From an uncultured Ruminococcus sp. (lineage in GTDB: Bacteria; Bacillota; Clostridia; Oscillospirales; Acutalibacteraceae), in assembly GCA_902773155.1 (NCBI GenBank), contig CACYDK010000112.1:1-12604 (forward strand): 12,604 nt of DNA. The letters are read 5' to 3'. The translations under genes and the position numbers were made by a program. The notes beneath the pieces are model-generated. The model searched no databases, was not told the origin of the DNA, and worked only from the letters and a program-made list of their open reading frames with translations. Position 1 is the first letter of the stretch. Every line of letters begins with the position of its first letter. Below, one piece after another: positions 6,736 through 12,604 of this stretch.

Positions 6736-9700
6736 TTATTTAACTACCGAGTTTAAGGAGATGGTGTCCTTTGTAGCTGAGAGGTTCTTGGTCTGCTTTG
6801 TATTAGTCCATACGTCGCCCTCGGTATCCTTAAAGAGGAAGAACTCGGTGCCGATGGCTACCTTTTCGGGGAGGGCAAAGGTGAATACGTCGCCGTTTAC
6901 GGAGTCGGCCTCGATTGTCGTGTTCGGGATACCTGCGCCCCAGCCATAGAGATAAACCTTAGTCCAACCGGCGTCATTCTGAACGGAGATGGTAGATACC
7001 ATATCGTCGTCGCTGGGAGGAGTCTCGGCAACATAAGCGCTAAGGGTTCCTTCGGGCGAGCCGCCGTCCGGATAAGCGTCGAGGGTGTAGCAGTTGTCGC
7101 TCTTGGAGAAGGTTACGGGGATCTTGTTATAAACGTTTTCAGCGTCGTCCATATCGGTCTGAGGAGCCTTTGCGCGGTAGATGACCGCGTCGGTTACTGA
7201 CTCGGGAACATCGGCTACGTATACGTTCGGGTAAGCCTCAACGTCCTGAACCATCATATAGGACTCGCCTGTAGCGGTGTCGAATACATAGGGATCGCAG
7301 CCGTAAGTAGTGATCCAGGTGAGCTTTGTCTTGAGGTAAACCTTCATTGTATCGGCTGCGGGAGGATCTGTGGGAGTTTCCGTGGGAGTCTCTGTGGGAG
7401 CTTCCGTGGGAGTCTCAGTGGGAGCGTCGGTCGGAGCGGCTGTAGGAGCTTCTACGGGAGCGTCAGTCGCGGGAGCTGTGGGAGTTACCGCCGGAGCGTC
7501 TGTCGCGGGTTCGGTCGACGGAGTATCGCCGGAAGCGTAGGGCTTGTTTACAAGTCCTGTTTCTGTCATCTTGATGAGCCACTTCTGGACGAGAGTAGCG
7601 TCTTGAATGCTTACGCGCTTGTCGCCGTTAGTATCGGCTACGGCTAAGGAATCGCCGGAAAGCGGAGCTATGGAGGCAATGTGCTTCTGGATCAGGGTAA
7701 CGTCGATAACGTTGATTTCCTTGTTGAGGTCAACGTCGCCGTAAACCATACCGGAGCCTACAGGAGCTGTGGGAGCGACTGACGGAGCGTCGGTCGGTGC
7801 ATCTGTGGGAGCGTTTGTAGGAGCGTCAGTGGGAGCGTCTGTAGGAGCGTCAGTGGGAGCCTCTGTGGGAGGTTCTGTAGCGTGGTTGCCCTTAGATACC
7901 TCTGTAGCCTGAACGTTCTCGGCTGTGGGCTTCTTTGTTGTTACGATGAAGTGCTTGGAGGCGTCTGTGAGGCCTGTGAACTCGTGGGACTGACCGTTCA
8001 GGTCGAGGGTCTTCTTACTCGTGCTCTGGGGGAACTGGTTGCCCGCGGACTTTCCGCCTGCGGAGTTCGCTGTATCGGAAATGATAACGTGAGCGTTCTT
8101 GGAGGAGGAGAGGTCAAAGTTAGAGGCTACGGGCTCGTTAGCTTTTGTAACATTGCCCATTTTGTCTACAGCCACTGTCTTTGCGGAGATACAGGAGTTC
8201 TTCTTTACCTCGTAAACATAAGCGTTGAGGCTTGTATCCTCCTTGAAGGCTTCGCCCGGCCATGCGGCGTTGTTGTAAACCTGACCGCCTACCTTCTTGC
8301 CGTTGCCGGAATCCGTATCGAAGATGTAGCAGTAGAAGGGAGCCGTCCATCTGGCCGAGGTCGCTACGCTCTTCGGAAGAATGATGTATACTCCGGAGGA
8401 CTCGGACTTGGTCTTAGTATAGTTGTACACTACCGTGGATGTGTTCTTGCCGTCGGTAGCAGTGAGTGTGAGCTTGATTGTTTCGCCGGGATTATAGTCC
8501 TTACCGATCCTGATTTTCGGAGAGCCTGTGAAGGTTGTGGGAGTATAATCGTCGAGCTGATATGTGCCGCTTGTGGCGTTTGTCAGCGAGAGACCTACTA
8601 CTATTGACTCGCCGTCAAATGTGCAGCTCTCCTTGTCGGCCATAACGTAAGGAGTAACGTCGTCCTGAGTTACTACGGCTACGCCTGTGGAGCCGATCTT
8701 ACCCTTAACTGTGCCGCCTGTTGCTGTGAACTGAGCGCCTGTGATCATATCCTTATAGGAGCCGTCTGCAAGGCCTGTGCCTGTAACAGTAGCGTCGGCT
8801 GTAGTACCGTTGACGTTTACAATAACGATACCCTTGCCGCCTCTCTGTACATAAGCAAAATTGCCTGAGTCGCCGGACTTCTGAGACTGTCCGGAGAAGT
8901 TGTTGTGGAACTTGTTAGCTTCCGAAACAGCTACGCTCTTGTAGTTGATGTTAGCGGCTGCTCCGCCCATCTGCATACCGTCTGTACGCGAGAAGTAAAG
9001 GGGAGTAGCGTCCTTCTGAGCTGCGATAAGAGCCCATGTCTTAACGATATCCTGGTCGGATACGTTCTTTGTGCTTTCGCCGGACTCTGCGTTTCCGAGG
9101 TAAGTATCGTGGGACTCAGCCCAGATAACAGCGTGGGAGGCTCCGCCGGAGAGACCGTAGGAGGGATTGGAAGCAGAGGAAGCCGTCTTGTTTGTAACAG
9201 CCTTGCGGATCGCGGATGACTGAGCGTTGTCGGTCATTCTGTATTTTCCGCCGTTGAGGCTTGTGTAAGCCGAGGAGGGACGGCCGTTGCCGATCTTGTT
9301 GAGGATCTCGCCGTAGTAGAAGAGCTTCTTGGAGCCTGCGGCAGAGTTAGCGGCGTTGATGACCTTTGTCCAGAAGCCTGTGTCTGTCTCGATGTGCTTA
9401 GCGGCGTCAAAACGGAAGCCGTCTACGCCGTCCTTAACGAGAGAGGTGAGGAGGCTTGCTACGCGATCCTGAACGGTGGAGTTGCCGGAGTTTAAGTCGG
9501 GGCAGCCTGTAACGATACCTGTTGTAACGTTAGAGCCGTCGGAGGCGTTGGTGAAATCCTGGTGGAAATAGGGGTTGCCGTCAACCTTGCCTGTGCCGTT
9601 ATAGAGCGTGGGCTCAAAGGTCTTAACGTCTGTAGCGAGAAGGTGAGGCGTGTCGGTGTCGCCGGACATACCGGAGCCTAAGTGGTTAGCTACGACGTCG

Positions 9701-10113
9701 GCGATGATCTTAACGTTGTATTTGTGAGCTGTATTACAGAGCGACTTGAGCTCCGCTTCGGTACCAGACCAGCTCTCCTTAGCTATCGAAAGGCTTACGG
9801 GCTGGTAGTACTTCCACCACTGACCGCTTACGTCTGTGGAGGTGTTCATATCCTTGGGCTGCTGAGTCGGAGAGATCTGGACTGCTGTGTAGCCCGCCGC
9901 GGCAATAGCCGGGATCTGCTTTTCGATCGCGGAATAGCCCCAGCAAAGAGCGTGGAGGATAACTCCGTCCTCGACGTTGTCCATCGGCTTCGCTTCGGCT
10001 GAGGTGTCGCTTACTTCGACGGTAGCGGCGTCAGCCGTTGCGGCGAAGGCGAACGACGCGCAGAGCATCGCGGCCACGAGAATAATACTGAATATTGCTT
10101 TGAATTTTCTCAT
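6736..10113 (-). CDS. Secreted GH13_28 (AmyE-like) alpha-amylase with internal dockerin and several starch-binding-type modules
   Basis: 1125-aa secreted alpha-amylase. The signal peptide (1-30, TADAA) precedes a catalytic domain (about 48-400) that follows Bacillus subtilis AmyE: GVILHALCWGY (50-60), GYTAVQISPTQQ (74-85), DVVANH (139-144), GFRFDAAKHIE (232-242, nucleophile D236), YYGEI (E269), WAESHDTYLG (D336) and PLYFSRTDG. Domain C runs to about 483, then an Ig-like module (487-567), a divergent CBM26-like module (574-716, NNAAWPGEAF), a linker (746-783), a dockerin (790-848), a linker (863-920), and two C-terminal modules (922-1027, 1038-1125) I cannot assign with certainty. The role is starch endo-hydrolysis on a cohesin scaffold. 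The start at 10113 is set by AAAGGAG (10124-10130), 10 nt upstream, and a canonical signal peptide. An in-frame ATG at 10224 lies upstream of the predicted transcription start. At 1125 aa it is far longer than AmyE (about 660) because of the added modules. Confidence 0.96.
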   Translation of the reverse strand: MRKFKAIFSIILVAAMLCASFAFAATADAATVEVSDTSAEAKPMDNVEDGVILHALCWGYSAIEKQIPAIAAAGYTAVQISPTQQPKDMNTSTDVSGQWWKYYQPVSLSIAKESWSGTEAELKSLCNTAHKYNVKIIADVVANHLGSGMSGDTDTPHLLATDVKTFEPTLYNGTGKVDGNPYFHQDFTNASDGSNVTTGIVTGCPDLNSGNSTVQDRVASLLTSLVKDGVDGFRFDAAKHIETDTGFWTKVINAANSAAGSKKLFYYGEILNKIGNGRPSSAYTSLNGGKYRMTDNAQSSAIRKAVTNKTASSASNPSYGLSGGASHAVIWAESHDTYLGNAESGESTKNVSDQDIVKTWALIAAQKDATPLYFSRTDGMQMGGAAANINYKSVAVSEANKFHNNFSGQSQKSGDSGNFAYVQRGGKGIVIVNVNGTTADATVTGTGLADGSYKDMITGAQFTATGGTVKGKIGSTGVAVVTQDDVTPYVMADKESCTFDGESIVVGLSLTNATSGTYQLDDYTPTTFTGSPKIRIGKDYNPGETIKLTLTATDGKNTSTVVYNYTKTKSESSGVYIILPKSVATSARWTAPFYCYIFDTDSGNGKKVGGQVYNNAAWPGEAFKEDTSLNAYVYEVKKNSCISAKTVAVDKMGNVTKANEPVASNFDLSSSKNAHVIISDTANSAGGKSAGNQFPQSTSKKTLDLNGQSHEFTGLTDASKHFIVTTKKPTAENVQATEVSKGNHATEPPTEAPTDAPTDAPTDAPTNAPTDAPTDAPSVAPTAPVGSGMVYGDVDLNKEINVIDVTLIQKHIASIAPLSGDSLAVADTNGDKRVSIQDATLVQKWLIKMTETGLVNKPYASGDTPSTEPATDAPAVTPTAPATDAPVEAPTAAPTDAPTETPTEAPTETPTETPTDPPAADTMKVYLKTKLTWITTYGCDPYVFDTATGESYMMVQDVEAYPNVYVADVPESVTDAVIYRAKAPQTDMDDAENVYNKIPVTFSKSDNCYTLDAYPDGGSPEGTLSAYVAETPPSDDDMVSTISVQNDAGWTKVYLYGWGAGIPNTTIEADSVNGDVFTFALPEKVAIGTEFFLFKDTEGDVWTNTKQTKNLSATKDTISLNSVVK
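7354..7527 (-). repeat. Pro/Thr linker repeat, dockerin to C-terminal modules (GH13_28 amylase)
   Basis: About 58 residues of degenerate P-T-[E/D/A]-[A/T/P] units (ATDAPAV, PTDAPTETPTEAPTETP). It is the longest of the four linkers and joins the dockerin to two terminal beta-rich modules. Confidence 0.88.
7570..7746 (-). other. Type I dockerin domain of the GH13_28 amylase
   Basis: Residues 790-848 hold two calcium loops, DVDLNKEINVID (D793, D795, N797, D804) and DTNGDKRVSIQD (D827, N829, D831, D838). They are followed by VTLIQKHIASI and ATLVQKWLIKM helices. The loop-helix boundary residues (VID-VT, IQD-AT) resemble those of the neighbouring amylase (VTD-VT, IKD-AT), which suggests both may bind the same cohesin type. 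Confidence 0.93.
7765..7878 (-). repeat. Pro/Thr linker repeat, CBM region to dockerin (GH13_28 amylase)
   Basis: About 38 residues of nearly perfect A-P-T-D units (PTDAPTDAPTNAPTDAP), seen in the DNA as alternating 12-nt tgggagcgtc/taggagcgtc units. It is flexible and probably surface-exposed. Confidence 0.88.
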
Positions 10114-10134
10114 TTTTTCAAAACTCCTTTCTAT

Positions 10135-10164
10135 GATAAACGCTATTACGATAAACGCAATTAC
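10135..10164 (-). repeat. 15-bp tandem repeat in the GH13_28 amylase leader
   Basis: Two adjacent 15-bp units, GATAAACGCTATTAC (10135-10149) and GATAAACGCAATTAC (10150-10164) on the plus strand, differ at one base. They lie between the predicted transcription start (near 10173) and the ribosome site, ending 4 nt before it. The TAAACGC core partly resembles a catabolite-response element, but the flanking TG is missing. This could be a repressor operator or an RNA-level element. Confidence 0.6.
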
Positions 10165-10179
10165 ACGTTTTACAGATAT

Positions 10180-10208
10180 ATTATAGCAAAAGCCGAAAAA
10201 GATGTATA
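10180..10208 (-). promoter_or_regulatory. Promoter of the GH13_28 amylase gene
   Basis: On the complement, TATAAT (10180-10185), a 17-nt spacer, and TATACA (10203-10208; four of six match TTGACA). Transcription should start near 10173, giving a leader of about 60 nt. The layout, including a weak -35 overlapped by AAGGATATAT, matches that of the GH13_19 amylase promoter. Confidence 0.7.
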
Positions 10209-10215
10209 TATCCTT
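10206..10215 (-). promoter_or_regulatory. Shared AAGGATATAT motif at the -35 region, copy 2
   Basis: The same ten bases as copy 1 (6572-6581), again exactly 20 nt from TATAAT and overlapping the -35 position. Sequences between the motif and the -10 box are otherwise unlike those of copy 1, so the match is not explained by a recent duplication of the whole promoter. Confidence 0.5.
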
Positions 10216-10314
10216 TTTGTACAATAAGTTATTAATATTTTGTTAAATTTGCTGTAAATTTACCTGCGGGATTCTCAATAATCCAATAGTTTACAATATA
10301 TATTTTTTAAGGGA

Positions 10315-10343
10315 TTGACATTTTTGCCGAAAGTTACTATAAT
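10315..10343 (+). promoter_or_regulatory. Consensus sigma-A promoter of the potAB operon
   Basis: TTGACA (10315-10320), a 17-nt spacer and TATAAT (10338-10343), a perfect match to the consensus on all counts. Transcription should start near 10350, with a leader of about 75 nt before potA. Strong constitutive expression, or tight control by a repressor, would be expected. Confidence 0.92.
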
Positions 10344-10395
10344 CTTCTCCGTGACTGCTTTTCTCGGAAATGCTTTCATTATATATAGAAATTCA

Positions 10396-10409
10396 GCCGG
10401 TTTCCCGGC
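10396..10409 (+). promoter_or_regulatory. Small leader hairpin before the potA ribosome site
   Basis: GCCGG/CCGGC stem of 5 bp with a TTTC loop, starting 29 nt before the potA ATG and just ahead of a G-rich ribosome site (GGGGG at 10413-10417). It is short, and might stabilise the leader or affect ribosome access. Chance is possible. Confidence 0.35.
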
Positions 10410-10424
10410 GTTGGGGGTAGATAA

Positions 10425-11843
10425 ATGGAACAGGCTAAAAACGATATGATTGTATCCCTCAGGGATATTTTTGTAGAGTTTGACGGTGAAGTGATTTTAA
10501 ATCATATTAATCTGGACATCAAAGATAAGGAATTTGTTACGATATTGGGACCGTCCGGCTGCGGTAAAACCACGACCCTCCGTATTATCGGCGGATTTTT
10601 GGAGCCCGGCTCGGGAGAAGTCTTTTTTGACGGCAAGAAGATCAACGGTCTTCCGCCATACAAGCGAAATGTAAACACGGTCTTTCAGAAGTACTCGCTC
10701 TTTCCTCATCTTAACGTATTTGACAATGTTGCCTTCGGTATGAGGATAAAAAAACTGCCGAAGGATGAGATAAAAAAGCGCGTAAAGGAAATGCTCGCGA
10801 TAGTAGACCTTAAGGGCTACGAAAAGAGAGCGGTTTCAAAGCTTTCGGGCGGCCAGCAGCAGCGCGTCGCCATAGCAAGAGCACTTGTCTGCGACCCGAA
10901 GGTGCTTCTGCTCGACGAGCCCTTAGGCGCGCTTGACCTTAAGCTCAGAAAAATAATGCAGTCGGAGCTTAAGCAGATTCAGCAAAAAACCAATACTACA
11001 TTTATATATGTAACCCACGACCAGGAGGAGGCTCTTACGATGAGCGACACCGTCGTGGTTATGAACAACGGTGTGATCGAGCAGATAGGTACCCCCACAG
11101 AGGTTTACAACGAGCCCGTCAACGCTTTCGTAGCCGATTTTATAGGCGAGGCCAACATAATCAACGGTATCATGCTCCGCGATAAATGCGTAAAGATCCT
11201 CGGCGTCGAGCTCGAATGCGTCGACAAGGGCTTCGGGATGAACACCCCGGTCGACATCGTTATCCGTCCCGAGGATATCGAGGTTGTTCCGCCTGAGGAG
11301 GCTAAGCTCGTCGGCGAGGTAACAGAGGTCGTGTTCAAGGGAGTCCACTACGAGATGACGGTTATGTCGGGCGGCTGCGAGTGGATCATCCACTCCACCG
11401 ACTGCTGTAAGGTAGGGAACAGGATCGGAATGAAGGTCGTTCCCTTCAATATTCAGATCATGAACAAGATGTTCCCGAAAAGCTACAACGAGTTCGTTTG
11501 CAGGGTCGTTGCGTCCGACGCGGACGAGCGCAGGATCACTGTCTCTCTCGAGGACAGCGAATTCGATATCGAAAATCAGTACTTTGAGGAGGGAAGCCTC
11601 GTGCGCGTGACCCTTCCTCCCGACGCGCTTTCGATAGCAGGCGACGGAGTCGGACATATCGACGACGTTTACATAGAGTCCGTCATCTTCAAGGGCGAGC
11701 ACAACGAGATCATTCTCGAGTCTGACGAGCAGAAGTGGCTTATGCAGAGCGACGTCGACGAGCAGGTGGCAACCTATGTCCCGCTCAAATTCGACTTTGC
11801 AAAGGCAACCTTTGAGCTTGCGGAGGGACAGAATGAGACTTAA
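10425..11843 (+). CDS. potA: Spermidine/putrescine ABC transporter ATP-binding protein PotA, with extended C-terminus
   Basis: 472-aa ATPase of polyamine uptake (PotABCD). Walker A is GPSGCGKTT (42-50), Q-loop glutamine Q88 (NTVFQKYSLFPH), signature LSGGQQQR (140-147), Walker B VLLLDEP (160-166), switch histidine H198 (VTHDQEEA). The TOBE-type regulatory region (275-345) contains PVDIVIRPEDIEVV and ends PFNIQIM, where PotA proteins usually stop. About 125 further residues follow, of which 391-464 look like a second copy of the same domain (IFKGEHNE against VFKGVHYE). The usual length is about 350-380 aa. The start at 10425 has a G-rich site (GGGGGT), weak by strict pairing. The alternative ATG at codon 8 lacks a site. 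potB overlaps the 3' end by 11 nt, so the operon is coupled. Identification as polyamine rather than another small-solute importer rests on the PotB similarity and the family-typical N-terminal sequence. Confidence 0.92.
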   Translation: MEQAKNDMIVSLRDIFVEFDGEVILNHINLDIKDKEFVTILGPSGCGKTTTLRIIGGFLEPGSGEVFFDGKKINGLPPYKRNVNTVFQKYSLFPHLNVFDNVAFGMRIKKLPKDEIKKRVKEMLAIVDLKGYEKRAVSKLSGGQQQRVAIARALVCDPKVLLLDEPLGALDLKLRKIMQSELKQIQQKTNTTFIYVTHDQEEALTMSDTVVVMNNGVIEQIGTPTEVYNEPVNAFVADFIGEANIINGIMLRDKCVKILGVELECVDKGFGMNTPVDIVIRPEDIEVVPPEEAKLVGEVTEVVFKGVHYEMTVMSGGCEWIIHSTDCCKVGNRIGMKVVPFNIQIMNKMFPKSYNEFVCRVVASDADERRITVSLEDSEFDIENQYFEEGSLVRVTLPPDALSIAGDGVGHIDDVYIESVIFKGEHNEIILESDEQKWLMQSDVDEQVATYVPLKFDFAKATFELAEGQNET

Positions 11844-12604
11844 GAGACCCTCTATCCCGTATATCGCGATGATGGTGATATTTACCCTCATCCCGATCGC
11901 GCTTATCCTTGTATACGCCTTTACCGACCGCTCGGGTCAGTTCAGCGTCGAGTCGTTTTCAAAGGCCTTCGGATATACCGACGTTTTCCTCAGGAGCTTG
12001 TGGATAGCGTTTATCTCAACGCTCATCTGCCTTGTGCTGGCTTATCCGGTGGGATATTTTATGAGCCGCCAGCGCCGCAGCGTGCAGAATACACTCACTA
12101 TGGTGATCATGATCCCTATGTGGATGAATTTTTTGCTTCGCATTTACGCCTGGGTTACGCTCTTGCAGAACAACGGCCCTATCGACACTCTTCTGAACCT
12201 TCTGGGCATTCATACGACGCTGCTCGGAAATCAGGGAGCGGTCATTCTCGGAATGGTCTACGAGTATCTGCCGTTTATGATCCTTCCGCTTTACACCGTT
12301 ATGGCCAAGATCGACCCCGGGCTTCTCGAGGCCGCCTCCGACCTCGGAGCCAATAAGGTGCGCACTATCGGCAAGATAATTATACCGCTGAGCGTTCCCG
12401 GAATCATCTCGGGCGTCACTATGGTATTCGTGCCGTCGGCGAGCACCTTCCTCGTCGCTCAGTATCTCGGCGGAACCAACGACATCATGATAGGCGACGT
12501 CATCGACAAGATTTTCTGGAGCGATAACCACACAGGCTCCGCGATAGCGCTTATTCTTATGGCGGCGATTTTCGTTTTCCTTGTTATATTGAACTTTTTC
12601 GGAG
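11833..12604 (+). CDS. potB: Spermidine/putrescine ABC transporter permease PotB (3' end beyond window)
   Basis: First 257 codons of a membrane permease, read directly from the sequence and open to the right edge. It begins MRLKRPSIPYIAMMVIF. The start at 11833 lies inside the end of potA (11-nt overlap) and is preceded by GGAGGG (11822-11827) at 5 nt. Hydrophobic segments are near 9-30, 55-76, 86-106, 136-157, 190-215 and 240-256. The cytoplasmic EAA loop that docks the ATPase is intact: EAASDLGANKVRTIGKIIIP (164-183). IPMWMNFLLRIYAW (93-106) is the PotB/PotH-type pattern. The usual length is about 270-290 aa, so only a small part is missing. PotC and the substrate-binding PotD would be expected immediately downstream. 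Confidence 0.93.
   Translation, partial: MRLKRPSIPYIAMMVIFTLIPIALILVYAFTDRSGQFSVESFSKAFGYTDVFLRSLWIAFISTLICLVLAYPVGYFMSRQRRSVQNTLTMVIMIPMWMNFLLRIYAWVTLLQNNGPIDTLLNLLGIHTTLLGNQGAVILGMVYEYLPFMILPLYTVMAKIDPGLLEAASDLGANKVRTIGKIIIPLSVPGIISGVTMVFVPSASTFLVAQYLGGTNDIMIGDVIDKIFWSDNHTGSAIALILMAAIFVFLVILNFFG

Larger units (their letters stand above)
10114..10424 (+). other. Divergent intergenic region between amylase and polyamine operon
   Basis: 311-bp AT-rich spacer with no coding potential that I can support. From left to right it holds the amylase ribosome site (10124-10130), a 15-bp tandem repeat in the amylase leader (10135-10164), the amylase promoter (10180-10208) with an overlapping AAGGATATAT motif, about 100 bp of AT-rich sequence with nothing recognised, the consensus potA promoter (10315-10343) and a small leader hairpin (10396-10409). 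Confidence 0.8.

Noticed and set aside
10135..10164. Catabolite-response element (CcpA cre) call on the leader repeat
   Set aside because: The central AAACGC matches, but the outer TG and CA positions do not, so I kept it only as an unassigned repeat.
10114..10224. In-frame upstream ATG at 10224 that would lengthen the GH13_28 amylase by 37 residues
   Set aside because: It lies upstream of the predicted -10 box and transcription start, has no ribosome site, and would bury a canonical signal peptide that starts at 10113 behind AAAGGAG.
10923..11891. Long open frame on the minus strand (about 320 codons) opposite potA
   Set aside because: It is antisense to a clear PotA coding sequence, has no ribosome site or recognisable domain, and crosses the potA-potB junction.

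Overview
The window looks like chromosomal DNA from a low-to-mid GC, Gram-positive gut anaerobe, most likely a Ruminococcus-type member of the Oscillospiraceae. The evidence is two secreted GH13 amylases that carry type I dockerin modules between long Pro/Thr linkers of the PTEAPTQAPT kind, consensus sigma-A promoters, and strong AGGAGG-type ribosome binding sites. Dockerin-bearing amylases suggest a cell-surface, cohesin-held starch-degrading complex comparable to the amylosome described in Ruminococcus bromii. No scaffoldin is in the window, so the complex itself is inferred.

Layout. Positions 1-3744 (minus strand) hold an apparent operon for export of a surface polysaccharide: a consensus promoter, a leader with a terminator-like hairpin, an ABC-2 permease, its Wzt/TagH-type ATPase, and two tandem SDR-family epimerase/dehydratase paralogues, the second cut by the window edge. 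Both SDR proteins appear to have lost the YxxxK catalytic pair. Positions 3801-6574 (minus) hold a MalS-like GH13_19 alpha-amylase (886 aa) with its own promoter and terminator. Positions 6681-10215 (minus) hold an AmyE-like GH13_28 alpha-amylase (1125 aa), also with its own promoter and terminator. Positions 10315-12604 (plus) start a divergent polyamine uptake operon: a perfect consensus promoter, a potA-type ATPase with an extra C-terminal TOBE-like domain, and the first 257 codons of potB.

How the genes work together. The two amylases come from different GH13 subfamilies but share one architecture: signal peptide, catalytic domain, Pro/Thr linker, dockerin, Pro/Thr linker, C-terminal starch-binding-type modules. 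Each has its own promoter, and both promoters carry the same ten bases (AAGGATATAT) exactly 20 nt upstream of the -10 box, which points to co-regulation. They probably act as complementary endo-amylases on the same complex. The polysaccharide-export operon and the polyamine operon look like unrelated neighbours.

Most worth following up are the shared promoter motif, the unclassified tandem modules at the end of the larger amylase, the degenerate tandem SDR pair, the duplicated TOBE-like domain in PotA, and a 15-bp tandem repeat in the leader of the larger amylase gene. I saw no tRNA, rRNA, CRISPR array, insertion sequence or broken gene.
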